Shown here: positions 46,208-57,738 of the stretch, piece after piece
Position numbering within the stretch: the stretch's first letter is position 1
Layout of the letters: each line of letters opens with the position of its first letter
Assembly (NCBI GenBank): GCA_024516035.1
Contig: CM044959.1
Location: forward strand, 32,240,118 to 32,304,117
Direction of reading: 5' to 3'
Origin: Bactericera cockerelli
Taxonomy: Eukaryota; Arthropoda; Insecta; Hemiptera; Triozidae
DNA length: 64,000 nucleotides
Notes under the pieces: generated by a model
Seen by the model: the letters and a program-made list of their open reading frames with translations, nothing else
What the model was told of the DNA's origin: nothing
Databases searched by the model: none
Position numbers and translations under genes: made by a program

Positions 46208-48661
46208 AAAAATAATACTTTTAATTTATCTTATATATCACGAAAATTTTGCAGCTCACTTTAAGTAAACTATCCTTGTACTTTGTAACTGGATTACTCT
46301 TACCCCGTAGTAGACTTTTTCGGTTGGTATGGATAGTTAGAGAAAAACCTTTCTTGTTGCACATCTTAACAACATGAGAAACATTTGCAGTAAGAGATTT
46401 CAGATTCTTACGAAGATTCAGTGATCAATTAATTATTCATCGAGTTTATTTTGCTTTTATTGGCATAGATTAGCCTGAATGAAAGCAGAGAATTTCACAT
46501 TTCCAAGCAGGAATTAAAATTAAATGATATTCCTCATCAGCCTAAAGAATTCCAGACTTCTTCTCTCATATTGAGGAATTAAGATTAATTGAAAATGATA
46601 CAAATTAGCAATATCTTGCACATTCCACTTCCACAGAACAGGCCAGGATCTCTTTTATCTTTCCAATGAGATTCTTTCATAATTGACTCCTTAAAAAACA
46701 GACTTTCTGCTTGTTTTATTCAGTCTGGCGGTATTCGTTCAGATGTTTGATCATCGTTACTTGAAATATGGTAGGAGATAGAAATTTCAAATTAATATAT
46801 TTCAGGTTTTACAAGTAAGATATGATATGATAATGTCTGAAAGCAAATTTTCGATAATGTCTGAAAGCAAATTTTCATGTGAATCCACACTCCCAGGGTT
46901 AAACAAAAATACGTCATTTCATGTGGACTTGCTCAGGGCTTTACAAAAACCCTAGGCTCTTGGCAAAAGCCTGAATATTCCTAAGGACTAAAACAAAGGC
47001 ATATACCTACTAATTTGGTAAAATTGTCATCATTTTTTTTTTTTACCTTCATCTCTATGAAAGATCGTTCCTGTTCTATCTATGAAATGAGGATGCAATG
47101 AGCAATACCTGAGTAAATATTTCCACCCTCATTTTACCTCTGAACTGCCGGGTCCACAATCGCCCCTAAACAGCAATCAGTATTACAAGCAATCATTTTT
47201 CTGTGCCATCTATCCTTCAACATTTAGATAGTGCTGGAGATACCTAAGACAAAGTTTATCACCTCGAAGTGTTGAAATTATTTAAATAAATTAAACACTT
47301 AAAATAAACTCCAATACTAATGAACTTACACTAATGACTATATGAACATAGCAAAGAATATAATTCGTTCAATATTTTATGGAGAACTATGTTTCATTAG
47401 CATAGGTATAGCTGCATTTGTTAAATCACAATATTTTCAATGATAATGAGAGATACATATCACAAACACTGTGAATTCAGGATAACAGCATTATTGTTAT
47501 TATCATGATTATGGTTAAACTCAAAGTTAAATTAACCTAGATCCTATAACCAACTAATAAAGATATCTTATAAGTTGCTATTCTTTCAAATCATAATATT
47601 CTTTTGTGTATTGAATTTTTTTTTATCAATTTATATGAAAAAAACATTTTTAATAAATTTTGTGTTCATTTAATTCTCACACTAATAACACTGGGATTTA
47701 ATGAAAAGGGGAAAAAAAAGAAGGAGAAAATAAACTCTCTACTGACATTGTTAGCATAATCTATTAAACCTGGATTGCCCTCTGCAGATCTATAGGAACT
47801 AAAACAACACCAATAGGGTTAAGTCGGAACCACTCCTAACCAGGACTCTATTAAGGAAGTGTTCTGGTCTATTAAGTCTTCGACAGCGGCTAGAAAGCCC
47901 CCTCCCACTCTCACTCATGGAGAATTGAGGGAGGCTCAAGTCGTGAAAACTTACTTCTTTCAGCATTATATTTCATGAAACCTACTATATGTACGAGTAT
48001 CACAATGTTCGCAATGCCTTCAAACTTTCGAAACAACCCTGAAAATGAAAAATTTCAAGAGAGCTGCTGAGTCTCAGTATTTAGCAAAATAATTTCATTT
48101 CAAAGAGCAAAAACCTGAACATTTTGGAGTGAATATTTATACGAATACGTATTTTGGATTGAGAGTGATTGTGCACCGATGTTCATATTACGCTGTCTGA
48201 GGATGAGATAAGGAACACAGCAACCAAATTTTATGAACCAGGACTATCAGCACACAGCAACCAAATATTATGAACCGAGAGCCCCCACATATATCCTGAC
48301 ATACCACCACAACTATTGGACATAGGGCAGGGGGGCTTTTATTGAGGAAATTGATTAGGAAGTACCTCCGCGTATCCCCCCCCCCCTTATATTTTATAGA
48401 ACGGAAATGAAAAATAAACTCAATTTTCGGGCTTCTAATTTAGAAGGGTAATTTAGGAAAAATATTCTCAGAGAGTGGGGGGTGAGCAATCACCGGGATA
48501 TTTTTCATCAATATTATAAAACTAATATTGATGAAACTTTGTCTGAAAAAGCTTTCACTCATTCTTACTCAAAGCAGCTAAAGAGTGGATTAACTGGGTA
48601 ACTTGAATTTTCTCACTTTGAAGATACGAGTATGTTTGGTATACAAGCTAAGGAAGAGTCA
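46208..48661. other. No supported gene
   Basis: AT-rich DNA with homopolymer runs, including about 13 C near 48376-48388. No frames recognised. Confidence 0.5.
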
Positions 48662-48925
48662 GTGCCGATGCCACGATAAATACACACTCCAGTTGTCGTT
48701 CAGAAAGTTCAGCAACGTCCAGCGAGTTTAGGATTTAGATGGGTGACCATTCCAATTCGAACCCTCGTGATACTATTCCCGGCACCAGTCAGGCTAGGTG
48801 AGGAAAATTCGAGTGGCCGATTTGTAGATTTCCATCGAATGGGAGGGTGAAACCCCCCGTCGTTATTTGCCCATCCAGTTAAGAGGGACGTTAAAATTCG
48901 TTAAGACGTTAAATGACTAGCTCGT
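48662..48925 (+). mobile_element. 5S-rRNA-derived SINE, diverged
   Basis: Plus-strand copy of the family at 10074 and 33086, recognisable by AGTTCAGCAACGTCCAGCG, TTAGATGGGTGACCATTC and GGGTGAAACCCCCCGTCG. The copy is more diverged and its poly(A) end is indistinct. Confidence 0.65.
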
Positions 48926-49108
48926 GGAGGCGGCCCTAGTCATTCGTCATTTTATAAGTACAGATATCACGAATGCATCAATTTAAAGATAATACCCCTA
49001 AACAAGAGATTTTAACATCTCTTACGACGGACTTCGGTTAATGAGAAATGACTGACTAGAACAAGTCAAGAGAGAACTACTATCTACAATATGATTTGTT
49101 TTGTTTTT

Positions 49109-49160
49109 TTTATATATATATATATATATATATAATATTATGTGTGTGTGTTTTTTTAAT
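49109..49160. repeat. TA and GT microsatellite
   Basis: (TA)n from about 49110 to 49131, followed by ATTATGTGTGTGTG and a T run. Confidence 0.8.
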
Positions 49161-49322
49161 TTATTATATATACGGTATAATTGTCAGTTATTGCTGGGGA
49201 TTATGGCTGTAGGTAGTAATACTTGCAGCCTCATCTCCAGTGTGTCATATGTAAAAAAAAAAAAATATGAAAAGGGTTATTATTGTTTGAGCCCGTCACA
49301 ATGAAACGCCCCGTCAGCTCAC

Positions 49323-49526
49323 CTTGACTTTGGCCCGGGAGAAGATCTCGTCCATGAGCGCGCAGGCAGGCACGCAGAAGCCCGTGCGGAACTTGTCCAC
49401 ATCCCCCAGGTAGGAGCAGAGGAAGATATCGCGGCCCTGGCGGGTGAGGATGTTGCGGGTGTACTCGTAGTTGAGGTAGTGCGGGCCGATGAAGCGGTCC
49501 ACTAGCGAGCACAGCTCTGACTGGCC
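49323..49526 (-). CDS. Single 68-codon exon of an unrecognised conserved gene
   Basis: The minus strand has a consensus acceptor (TTCTCGCCAG/GGCCAG at 49526) and donor (AAAGTCAAG/GTGAGC at 49323-49317). They bound 204 nt, phase 0 at both ends, with no stop. The exon is GC-rich with strong third-position G/C use, unlike everything around it. Translation includes CSLVDRFIGPHYLNYEY, RQGRDIFLCSYLGDV and TGFCVPACALMDEIF. It reads like part of a well-conserved cytoplasmic or membrane-associated protein, but I cannot name the family. No neighbouring exon is recognisable in the window. Part of the exon is copied into the adjacent minisatellite. Confidence 0.7.
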
Positions 49527-50097
49527 CTGGCGAGAAGGGAATTAAACAACTTGTGAGACTTATTATCTTACTCGTAGTTGAGGTAGTGCGGGCCGATGAA
49601 GCGGTCCACTAGCGAGCACAGCTCTGACTGGCCCTGGCGAGAAGGGAATTAAACAACTTGTGAGACTTATTATCTTACTCGTAGTTGAGGTAGTGCGGGC
49701 CGATGAAGCGGTCCACTAGCGAGCACAGCTCTGACTGGCCCTGGGGAGAAGGGAATTAAACAACTTGTGAGACTTATTATCTTACTCGTAGTTGAGGTAG
49801 TGCGGGCCGATGAAGCGGTCCACTAGCGAGCACAGCTCTGACTGGCCCTGGCGAGAAGGGAATTAAACAACTTGTGAGACTTATTATCTTACTCGTAGTT
49901 GAGGTAGTGCGGGCCGATGAAGCGGTCCACTAGCGAGCACAGCTCTGACTGGCCCTGGCGAGAAGGGAATTAAACAACTTGTGAGACTTATTATCTTACT
50001 CGTAGTTGAGGTAGTGCGGGCCGATGAAGCGGTCCACTAGCGAGCACAGCTCTGACTGGCCCTGGGAGAAAGGGAATTTAACAACTTGTGAGACTTA
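49463..50097 (-). repeat. Exon-derived 107-bp minisatellite, six units
   Basis: Units begin at 49463, 49570, 49677, 49784, 49891 and 49998, almost identical to each other. Each contains the 5' part of the exon at 49323-49526, the splice acceptor AG and about 43 nt of intron. In copies two to six the join creates CGA/GTAAGAT on the minus strand, a strong donor-like site. Each copy therefore resembles a 62-nt microexon with 45-nt introns between. Confidence 0.9.
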
Positions 50098-50310
50098 GGG
50101 TGGTATGCAGAGTCCTCACTGTAAGGATGCTTGGTTCATTTGTCCCTTCAGCTGGTTTTGTTATTCACGTCTGTTTGAAGCGTCTCTACATGCGCATTTA
50201 GATTATTATTAATAAATAATTGTCACGGTCGAAGTATTCCCTACAGCAAGCTCGAGACCACCCTACAGTGAACCCTATAGGGATAGAAAAAACGTCTCTG
50301 CATACCAGCC
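50098..50310. mobile_element. Harbinger-like MITE
   Basis: 213 bp with terminal repeats GGGTGGTATGCAGAG (left) and CTCTGCATACCAGCC (right), one mismatch. It is flanked by TTA at 50095-50097 and 50311-50313. A GGG start and a 3-bp TTA target duplication fit the PIF/Harbinger type. It sits exactly at the end of the last minisatellite unit. Confidence 0.7.
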
Positions 50311-50313
50311 TTA

Positions 50314-51198
50314 CTCGTATTATCTTACCATAAAATATTTGAATGGATAGCGACCATTGGCGGTATTAGAGTCGAGCAATGAGGTACTTGGGTAAGTTTA
50401 GGTTATTAGGAATGTCGTTTACCCACAAAATTTGTGATAAAATTACACATAAATATTACATACTTGCATACGATATTACGAAGATGTATATACATAATTA
50501 TATCCTCAACTTTCAGTATGACGTCAGTCCTACTTTTGGAGTCATAATGATGGCTCTCAATCCAATGCCTGTCAAGATTCTTTCATTAATTGGCTGATTC
50601 CAGTGAAATTTCCCATTTTAATGTGACATTGCAGTTTTACGTTTTGGGAAACTTTCACGCATCAGAGAGCTCGTTTTAAGATTTGCGAATTCTAACCTTG
50701 TCCAATATGTTTTAATTTGATCTTTTATGTTTCAAGTTTCGTTTTAATAATTGGAAGATTTTACTTGGATTTTAAAAGGTAAGAATTTAAAATTACTAAA
50801 AAGAAAAGGTCATTAATATGGATCTCATTCCTGAAAATTTTAGTATGAAAGTTGCAATGGCATTAAACAAATACCTTGTACATTTACGAGCATTTTACTT
50901 TTAAGTATAATAAGTACATTTCTTTCAGTCCTATTAAAACTATTGACCTGTACCAATTGAAAGAAGTGCAACAGTCTGACACAACAGGAGGGAATTTGTA
51001 CTTCTGGCTCCTCATCAGGATTATTGTATTCATAGTGATCAAAGAGGAGGAAAAGACTTACAATTTAGCAGTGTATTAATAATGAAAAACTATCATCTTG
51101 GAAACTGGAAAGTTCTCGGAATTAATTTTAAAAAATCTCCTTTTAGTGACAGAAATAATTGAAATTTTAAGTCACATAATCAAAACTTATATTTTCAG
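50314..51198. other. Possible upstream part of the WD40 gene, not resolved
   Basis: A donor-like AAAAG/GTAAGAA occurs at 50779, and the coding frame of the next exon is open back to its acceptor at 51198. An upstream exon is therefore likely, but I cannot place it. The 72- and 67-codon frames here are unrecognised. Confidence 0.35.
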
Positions 51199-53638
51199 GA
51201 ATTTCAATCAGAGATTATCATGAGGAAAGATATACCCTCATTTGGAAACAACGACCGCTACATAATCAACCGAAACAATATCGACTTTGACAAGTCTCAT
51301 CTTCTGCTCACCAGACAAGATTCTCCTCCAGGAAGAAAAGAACCTTCAGGCAAGATAGGGCTACAATTATGGGATACCAACATAAACAAGACAAAAGTTC
51401 TTCAGAGTAAAATTGGACCGGAATGGAATCTAAACCCAAATCTCAACCCTAAAGACCTTATTAAGACAAATGTCACAGAGAGGAAAATCAGGAAGTATCC
51501 CATTGATATCATACAAGCCCATGCTGCCAGCACGCAGTTCTTTGACAACATCTTGGATCTTAGCTGCAAAAATATGAACGCTATCGCCCTCAGTAAGTAC
51601 TAAACTAATAATAATTTAAAGACAGGGAGGCAAACTAAAAGAAAACATTGATCCAAGAGAGCCGACATTGCAAAGACCTTCTTTACACAACTAATATTTT
51701 AGCAAACTATTCTCATGTATGTACCAACATATTCAACGGTGAAAATTTCCCAAGAAAAAATCACACTGATAATATTCTTTTCATAATTTCTCTCTATACT
51801 AGAAAATTCGGCTATAACACATACACTCATTTTTTTCAGACAACTACGTCTTCCTGTGGGATCTCAACACCAACTCTTACTTGAGCTACGAAAAGAACCG
51901 CACCACTCCACTGACCTCCCTCTCCTGGAAGGAGGACGGGACGCGTCTAGCTTTCAGCAAGAGCCATAATCTGGGCATTCTGGGGGATCCTGCAGAGACA
52001 CTTTGATGCGGAGTATTGCCACGGATTGCGCCTACTGCTCTTTGAGTTGGAGGAATGATTTGGTCACATGTGGCTCCAACAAAAGTATTGTTGAAAGCTT
52101 TGATCTGAGACGCAACACGGATAAGCCAACGTTTCGATTGTGTATGAACAGGCGTAATAAAGGTAAATGAGAAATAATAATATGAAAATAATTTCAAAAG
52201 AGAATAACTTGTTATATGAGAGAGAAATACTACTTTTGTTTTGAATTTCAGTCATACAAATATCTATGAAAATCAATACTAGTCTTAACACATGATGATT
52301 TTCTAATTCCGTAGTATTTTTCAATTTTCCTCAGAGAAACCTGAAAGTCCAGTTGTGTGCGTGAAATGGAACCCCACAGGTCGATACCTAGCAACAAGTG
52401 ACCCCATCAATAGCGTGAACATCTGGGACATCCTGAACCTGAAGACTCCTCTCACCACCTTCACCCAACACGCGTCTGCCGCGAAGGCCCTCGCCTGGTG
52501 TCCCTACGAGTCTGGCACTCTGGCTAGTGGTGGAGGCTACTTCGACGGTAGGGTGCACATTTGGAACTGCAACAATGCTCATGTGATTGCTTCAACGTGT
52601 ATGAATGCTCAGGTAACAGGTAAGCTATGTAACATATTGAATATGGGCAGCATCGAACTCCACCGAAAACTCCACCGAAAGAGGGACGGGGTCAAAGTGT
52701 CTAATACGAACTCTCCTACTTTTTATTATACCTACTCCACCGATTTTGAATCAGGTAAAAAGAAGAAAACATGGATTTTATGCTGAAGTCAGTGATCTAT
52801 CGTGCAATCTCACCTTGTTAACTTTACCTAACCCTACCTAACTACAAAATTCCTCTAACAAAAAATGCACTTACGCATCAATTTCCAATAGACAATAATT
52901 TCATTTTCATTTATGAATAAAACCATATACGGGGTGTAGAAAAATACAAATCGGTGGAGTTCGTATTGGAACCTTTTTTGTAATCGGTGGAGTGCGACAT
53001 GCGAAAATGTTCATTTAGATTTTAGGTGGAGTTCGAGTATGCAAAGGTCAATTAGGTGGAGTTCGTAATCGCCCATTGAATATTACCCACTTGATGATTC
53101 ACAATGTATTGTTTTAGAGAAAACAGAATGTCTTCCTTTGTTATAATACTGTAAACTGTACATCGATACTGATATAGAAGTAGTTGGATCAATAAAGTTT
53201 GAGTAACTGAGTAAAATTGAGCTGGTATTGGAAATGATAGAATAAGCATTACAAATAGCCTCATAACTATTCATAATAATCAATGAAATTCAAATATATA
53301 ATGTTTGATTCCCAGGTGTGGTATGGTCTGAGGCCGACAGGGAGCTGCTGACAGCTCACGCGAGGCGAGGACACAACACTCGCGAGGACAAGTTCCCCAA
53401 CAGCAAGATTCATTTCTGGAAGTATGACTCGTCCCTGAGATCCTCGGGTGATCTGCGAAAGCTGGGCCACTCCCTGTGCAACACAGAGGAGGTGAGCAGT
53501 GTGACCAGCAACCAACGCTTCTTCCTCGCTCTGAGCGGGTTCCTCTGCCCTAAATTATACTTGTGGGAAAAAATATTCAATAAAGTGCCGAACCAACGCA
53601 TTAAATACAACCTAACCGATCTTAATAAGTTCAAATGA
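51199..53638 (+). CDS. Divergent Cdc20/Fizzy-family WD40 protein, four visible exons
   Basis: Exons 51199-51592, 51840-52162, 52335-52619 and 53316-53638, each with consensus GT-AG borders. The family loads substrates onto the anaphase-promoting complex in mitosis or meiosis. Seen here: a C-box-like DRYIINR near the N-terminus (family form DR(F/Y)IPxR), then RKIRKYPIDIIQA before the propeller. Seven WD40-like repeats follow, including NNYVFLWDL, WNPTGRYLATSD, AWCPYESGTLASGGG and KIHFWKYD. The protein ends LNKFK, so the usual C-terminal Ile-Arg tail is absent. In exon 2 the upstream frame stops at 52004, while repeat three and the exon 3 join need the frame shifted by one missing base near 51990. 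ATG at 51220 is the first visible; the exon is open upstream. Fizzy, Fizzy-related and Cortex are all possible; it is divergent from each. It could be a pseudogene if the frameshift is real. Confidence 0.85.
52644..53075. mobile_element. MITE in intron 3 of the WD40 gene
   Basis: 432 bp. The ends TGGGC-N5-CGAACTCCACC are inverted repeats matching at 16 of 21 positions, flanked by TTGAATA (52637-52643, 53076-53082). Further CTCCACC/GGTGGAG motifs recur inside near both ends. It has no coding capacity. Confidence 0.75.
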
Positions 53639-53688
53639 AACAGGAATGCACTGCGAGAGCCGAGCAAATTAAAAATACATAAAAGTGG

Positions 53689-53694
53689 AATAAA
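53689..53694 (+). promoter_or_regulatory. Polyadenylation signal of the WD40 gene
   Basis: AATAAA 51 bases after the stop codon, on the gene's strand, in an A-rich 3' region. A further AATAAA lies near 53879. Confidence 0.5.
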
Positions 53695-55683
53695 AATCAA
53701 ATCACACATAAAATCCTGCGCCTCGTAAAGAGACCGTTGGGACTGAAATGTGCAGAATCATGGCTTGTATTCTTACCGAGAAATATGGTCATTTACTATC
53801 CTACGTAAATAACTGTATAATGCAAGAAATTCTAGAGTTCTCACATGAGACCTCCACGGTTCCAATGAAGCTGTTGGAATAAAATGTTCGATGTGTTCGG
53901 ACACTACAACAGCGGAAACGACAGAAGAAAGATCCGCTAAACAATTAAAAGAAAACAGAACTGCATTCTATAATTTACATGTTTCTTTCAAGCTGTTCCA
54001 ACGCTGGAGAATGCATCATAATGAGAAGCTTACATATTTGGTTGGCATTTTGACAGAATCAAAACATTCCATGTTGTAGCTCATCTATCCGATCTTCCTC
54101 CAGCTGGTTTTCAATACATTGGTGTCTGACTTCAAACAGTTGCCCTAAATGTTCAATTAGAAAATGTAGGACCTACTTCAACTACGATTCTAAACATAGT
54201 TGAAACAGTAACCTGCTTTGTCAGGTCAATTCTATACAGCTTGTATGTCAACTAGAAAGACGGTCTTTTTAATTAAAGGTGTTGTACTTCGCTATCTGAA
54301 CATCTCCTGGCTAGTGGTCACTTTGCCAACTATTATTCACAGATATTATGATACAATTCAGCTTTACTCGGTGGAACCGGACATTTCGAAATAGGAACTT
54401 GCAGTAGGTAACTTTGAGTATCATAAACAAACAAGTAGCATAACGGACATAAAATATTAGTTTAGTTATAAGGATCAATTTAACTACATATTAAAAATTC
54501 GTTTTGGCTATAAATTATTTCGAAGTACTTCTTTGGCCAAGATATTAACGAAGGTATAAAATACTTTGTGACACACATAGTGTTTTTTCTTCACGTTCTA
54601 AATGTTATAATATCTTAATCCAAATAAATTGGATTTAAAGTTTTTGGAATTTCAGCTACTATATTGAAACAGTCACATACTGAAGTCAGAAATGTTGTAC
54701 AATTACATTATTTATTAAAACTATTAGAAGTGGCAAAGCTGGACCTGTAGTAATTAAGAGTGAATGTGTTGTGCAATACTCCAAGCTAGCAGCGGGATAC
54801 CCCACATGGGGTGCTAGTTACCTACACTGGAGTAGTGGATTTGTCTTTTCCAACACCCGGCAAGGCTGGATTTATTTCACTAATCCACGTATTAGATCCA
54901 TCTTTATGTACAATCAGTCTATGGTTAAACGGTCATCAATCGAGATATTAAACTTCCAATACGTTACTTAAAGCACCAATAAAATAACCTTTTCCTTCAA
55001 ATTCTATCTTTGAACCAATCACACACACAGACTCACATTGCTAATGAAATTTGAGCTTGACATATGTTTTGGACTCGTCTTAAATTTCGACGTAGAAATT
55101 TAACTTTTTCTCACTGGATATATGACTTCGAATACTTCGACATAAACAAATTATACAAGCTTCACTTTCTAAAATCAAAATTAATTGTATATTATTCATT
55201 AGAAAACGTAATTTAAACATCAAGTTTTAACATTAGGAACAAGAACTAATTCCAGGATCTTTACTATCAAATGCACTAATCCATGTTACTCTGGCTGTAA
55301 AAGAGATCAAAGTCTTCAATCACAGTCCCCCAATGCTACCTGCGTTCCTTTTATTAATAGTCTGAAAATAATTGCAAGTTTCTGAGTTCTATTTGCAGCG
55401 GTCAAGGCTGAGTCTAGTTGGTCACTTTTGTTTCAAATTCGATAACATCAAATTTATGTTTTGCTTCAGTTGAGTCATAACTTTAGCATTTGCATTCAAA
55501 TTGCAGTGTAATTTGTATTTGTAATGTTTTTCTTATTGATCTCGAAACGTATTACTTGCCACGGCTCGTTGCTGCTATGATATCTGCACAATGCTGGGAG
55601 AGATAAGGTGTTATGACATAATGGCTTTTCTCGCGTGTCCTGTAGATGCCCTGTTAACCCCGCGGAAAATTTGAAGGCCAGGA
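53695..55683. other. No supported gene
   Basis: Short frames (53891-54079, 54771-54971) are unrecognised. AT-rich sequence up to the inverted repeat. Confidence 0.5.
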
Positions 55684-57501
55684 AGTACGTTAACCTTTTG
55701 AGATCTGCGACCTTGCGTTTTCTGACTGTATATCAGCTACCATCAGATTTCAGTATTAAATGCAGCATGAAGATAAGGAGGACATCGATACAATGGACAC
55801 TCTCCCACAAGATGAGTTCAAAGAGCGGAGGACTCGTGGTTTGAAGACTAGGGTTCGAGTCTGAGTATTGACAATGAATGCACTAACACAATAGCTGATT
55901 TTAAGAGTCCAGTCTACAAAGATTTGTAATTCTTTATATCTAAACAATACGCACGAACAATAACGCTGGTGTTATTAATACCTACACTTATCAGCAAAAT
56001 AATTTGTCTTTACGTCTATCACGTTAACCTAGTAATTAAGAGTCTTATGTTGAGACTTTTATAAATAGTTTGCAGGGATCCATTGTAAATTAAACAGACC
56101 TTTGTTCCTTTACTTTAAATTAATACTGATAATTTGCTAATTTTAGAATTGAGCCTAATCTATGCTCATTGGGTTCCATCTGAACTATACTTGGACTTCA
56201 CCAGCTAGGTTTTATTCACATTTGTATTGAATTTATCACACAGAAGACTCCATTCAATACTGAATCTATCTTATTTCTGTTTAAGGCAAAACATGCCGCT
56301 GTAGGTCTCTACTAAGAGAAGACCTAGATGTGCGCTGGTATTGAGGTGGAGGTGGCCACGGCTACAGGTGTGACATGTATGAATAAGGAAATCAGCAGGA
56401 AAATATTCCATATTTGAATATGATTTCCATGAAAAAGTTTTCCAGAAAAAGGTAGCCCTGATCCTAGTTTGAAAAATGGTTACATTGGTTACATCCACCA
56501 ATGTCCTATCGGTGTTACAATGAATATTAGGTCGATAGGGTACGTCGACCAAAATATGTATTTATTTATTTATACTAATTGTGGTGGCACGTGTGCATTG
56601 GGTTGTGTGAGGTAAATTTAGAACATCTGTAGATGACTTCAATGTCTTGAGCCATGAAAAACTTTAGTAACACCTACCGATTGGTTAGGTTTTCCTGGTG
56701 CAGATGAAATATTCTTTATTAATTTCTCTCAAGACACAAGCCGCCAAGCAGAACCAGAATAAGTCACCTGGCAATGACTCCTCTTGTTCCCGAGCTAATA
56801 ATCCTCCATGTGGCCAGGCCTTTTTGTTTATAGCCCGGGCGCCTGTATTGTTCCGTTACCAACTTTGATATATTTCCATTTAGACTAAAAAGTTCTTTAT
56901 TTACATGAAACTTGGGTACTTTCACTTGATAATTATTATGGCCACTCTGGTCTAGGAGGACCTCATTATAATAGGTTGCAGTGTAGATGTCAACTCTTTG
57001 TTTTCTCCTGCTCACTAAAGTGCATGGAAACAATACAAAAGTGCAAGTCCTTTGGATAGAGATGACACCGCACTGTGCCACGTTATCTCGAAGTATTGAA
57101 CCAGATCTGAGCTGATGGATTCACACAAGCAACACAGATAACTTCACCTGTGGGATGTCGATTGAGACAGCATTGAACAAGAAGTCATGAACCCAAAAGA
57201 TATCACCAACAGAAAGGAACTTAATGAAAAGTGTACCCGAGATATTGTGTTGACAAAGATTTAACTCCAACTTTGTAAATGATGCTTCAAAAACCTGTCG
57301 AGAAGATTGGCATCTCGGAGAGATAAATGGTGTGAGTGAACAAAAGGCACGTTTAGTTACCTATAAGCTTTTTCTTTCTATTCCAACTAAAATGAACAAA
57401 TTTATTGCATAATAGTACGTCAATGTTGACGAGTTCTGAGTGAGAACAACAGAACTGACAACAATATCTAGACTTTTACGTAGGTAAAAGTCTAGATAGA
57501 G
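55684..57501 (+). repeat. Left arm of a large inverted repeat
   Basis: Reverse complement of 62234-64000. The outer part (55684 to about 56750) differs by scattered substitutions and small indels, roughly one in 10 to 20 bases in stretches I compared. The inner part (about 56770-57440) is almost identical. It contains a tRNA-like block with GGTTCGAGTC near 55852 and an open frame on the minus strand (56764-57081) that I do not recognise and that starts at GTG rather than ATG. Confidence 0.9.
57465..57498. other. 15-bp hairpin at inner edge of the left arm
   Basis: TATCTAGACTTTTAC and GTAAAAGTCTAGATA are perfect complements around GTAG. Only one of the two halves is present at the inner edge of the right arm (62235-62249). 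Confidence 0.8.
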
Positions 57502-57514
57502 AATGTAGGTAGGT

Positions 57515-57638
57515 AAATGGAAGAGAATGCCGAAGGCATTATCACCACCCTTGATCAGGCTTTGTTTATATTTATTGCACAACTTGTTACCATGTTCATT
57601 GTATATAAAAAAATGTAAATAAAGCTTGGTCCAATTGT
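57515..57638 (+). repeat. LINE-like 3' tail with hairpin, cut by the gap
   Basis: GAGAATGCC-GAA-GGCATT (hairpin 57526-57540), CACCACCCTTGATCAGG and a TGTAAATAAAGC end, parallel to 1857-1993. It runs into the scaffold gap. Confidence 0.5.
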
Positions 57639-57738
57639 NNNNNNNNNNNNNNNNNNNNNNNNNNNNNNNNNNNNNNNNNNNNNNNNNNNNNNNNNNNNNN
57701 NNNNNNNNNNNNNNNNNNNNNNNNNNNNNNNNNNNNNN
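57639..57738. other. Assembly gap
   Basis: Exactly 100 N, the conventional placeholder for a gap of unknown size. Frames read across it are meaningless. Confidence 0.98.

Noticed and set aside
49463..50097. CRISPR-like array
   Set aside because: Units are contiguous 107-bp near-identical copies of exon and intron sequence with no variable spacers.
56764..57081. Conserved 97-residue protein present in both inverted arms
   Set aside because: Residue identity simply follows near-identical DNA, there is no ATG start, and the neighbouring frames in the arms are broken by indels.
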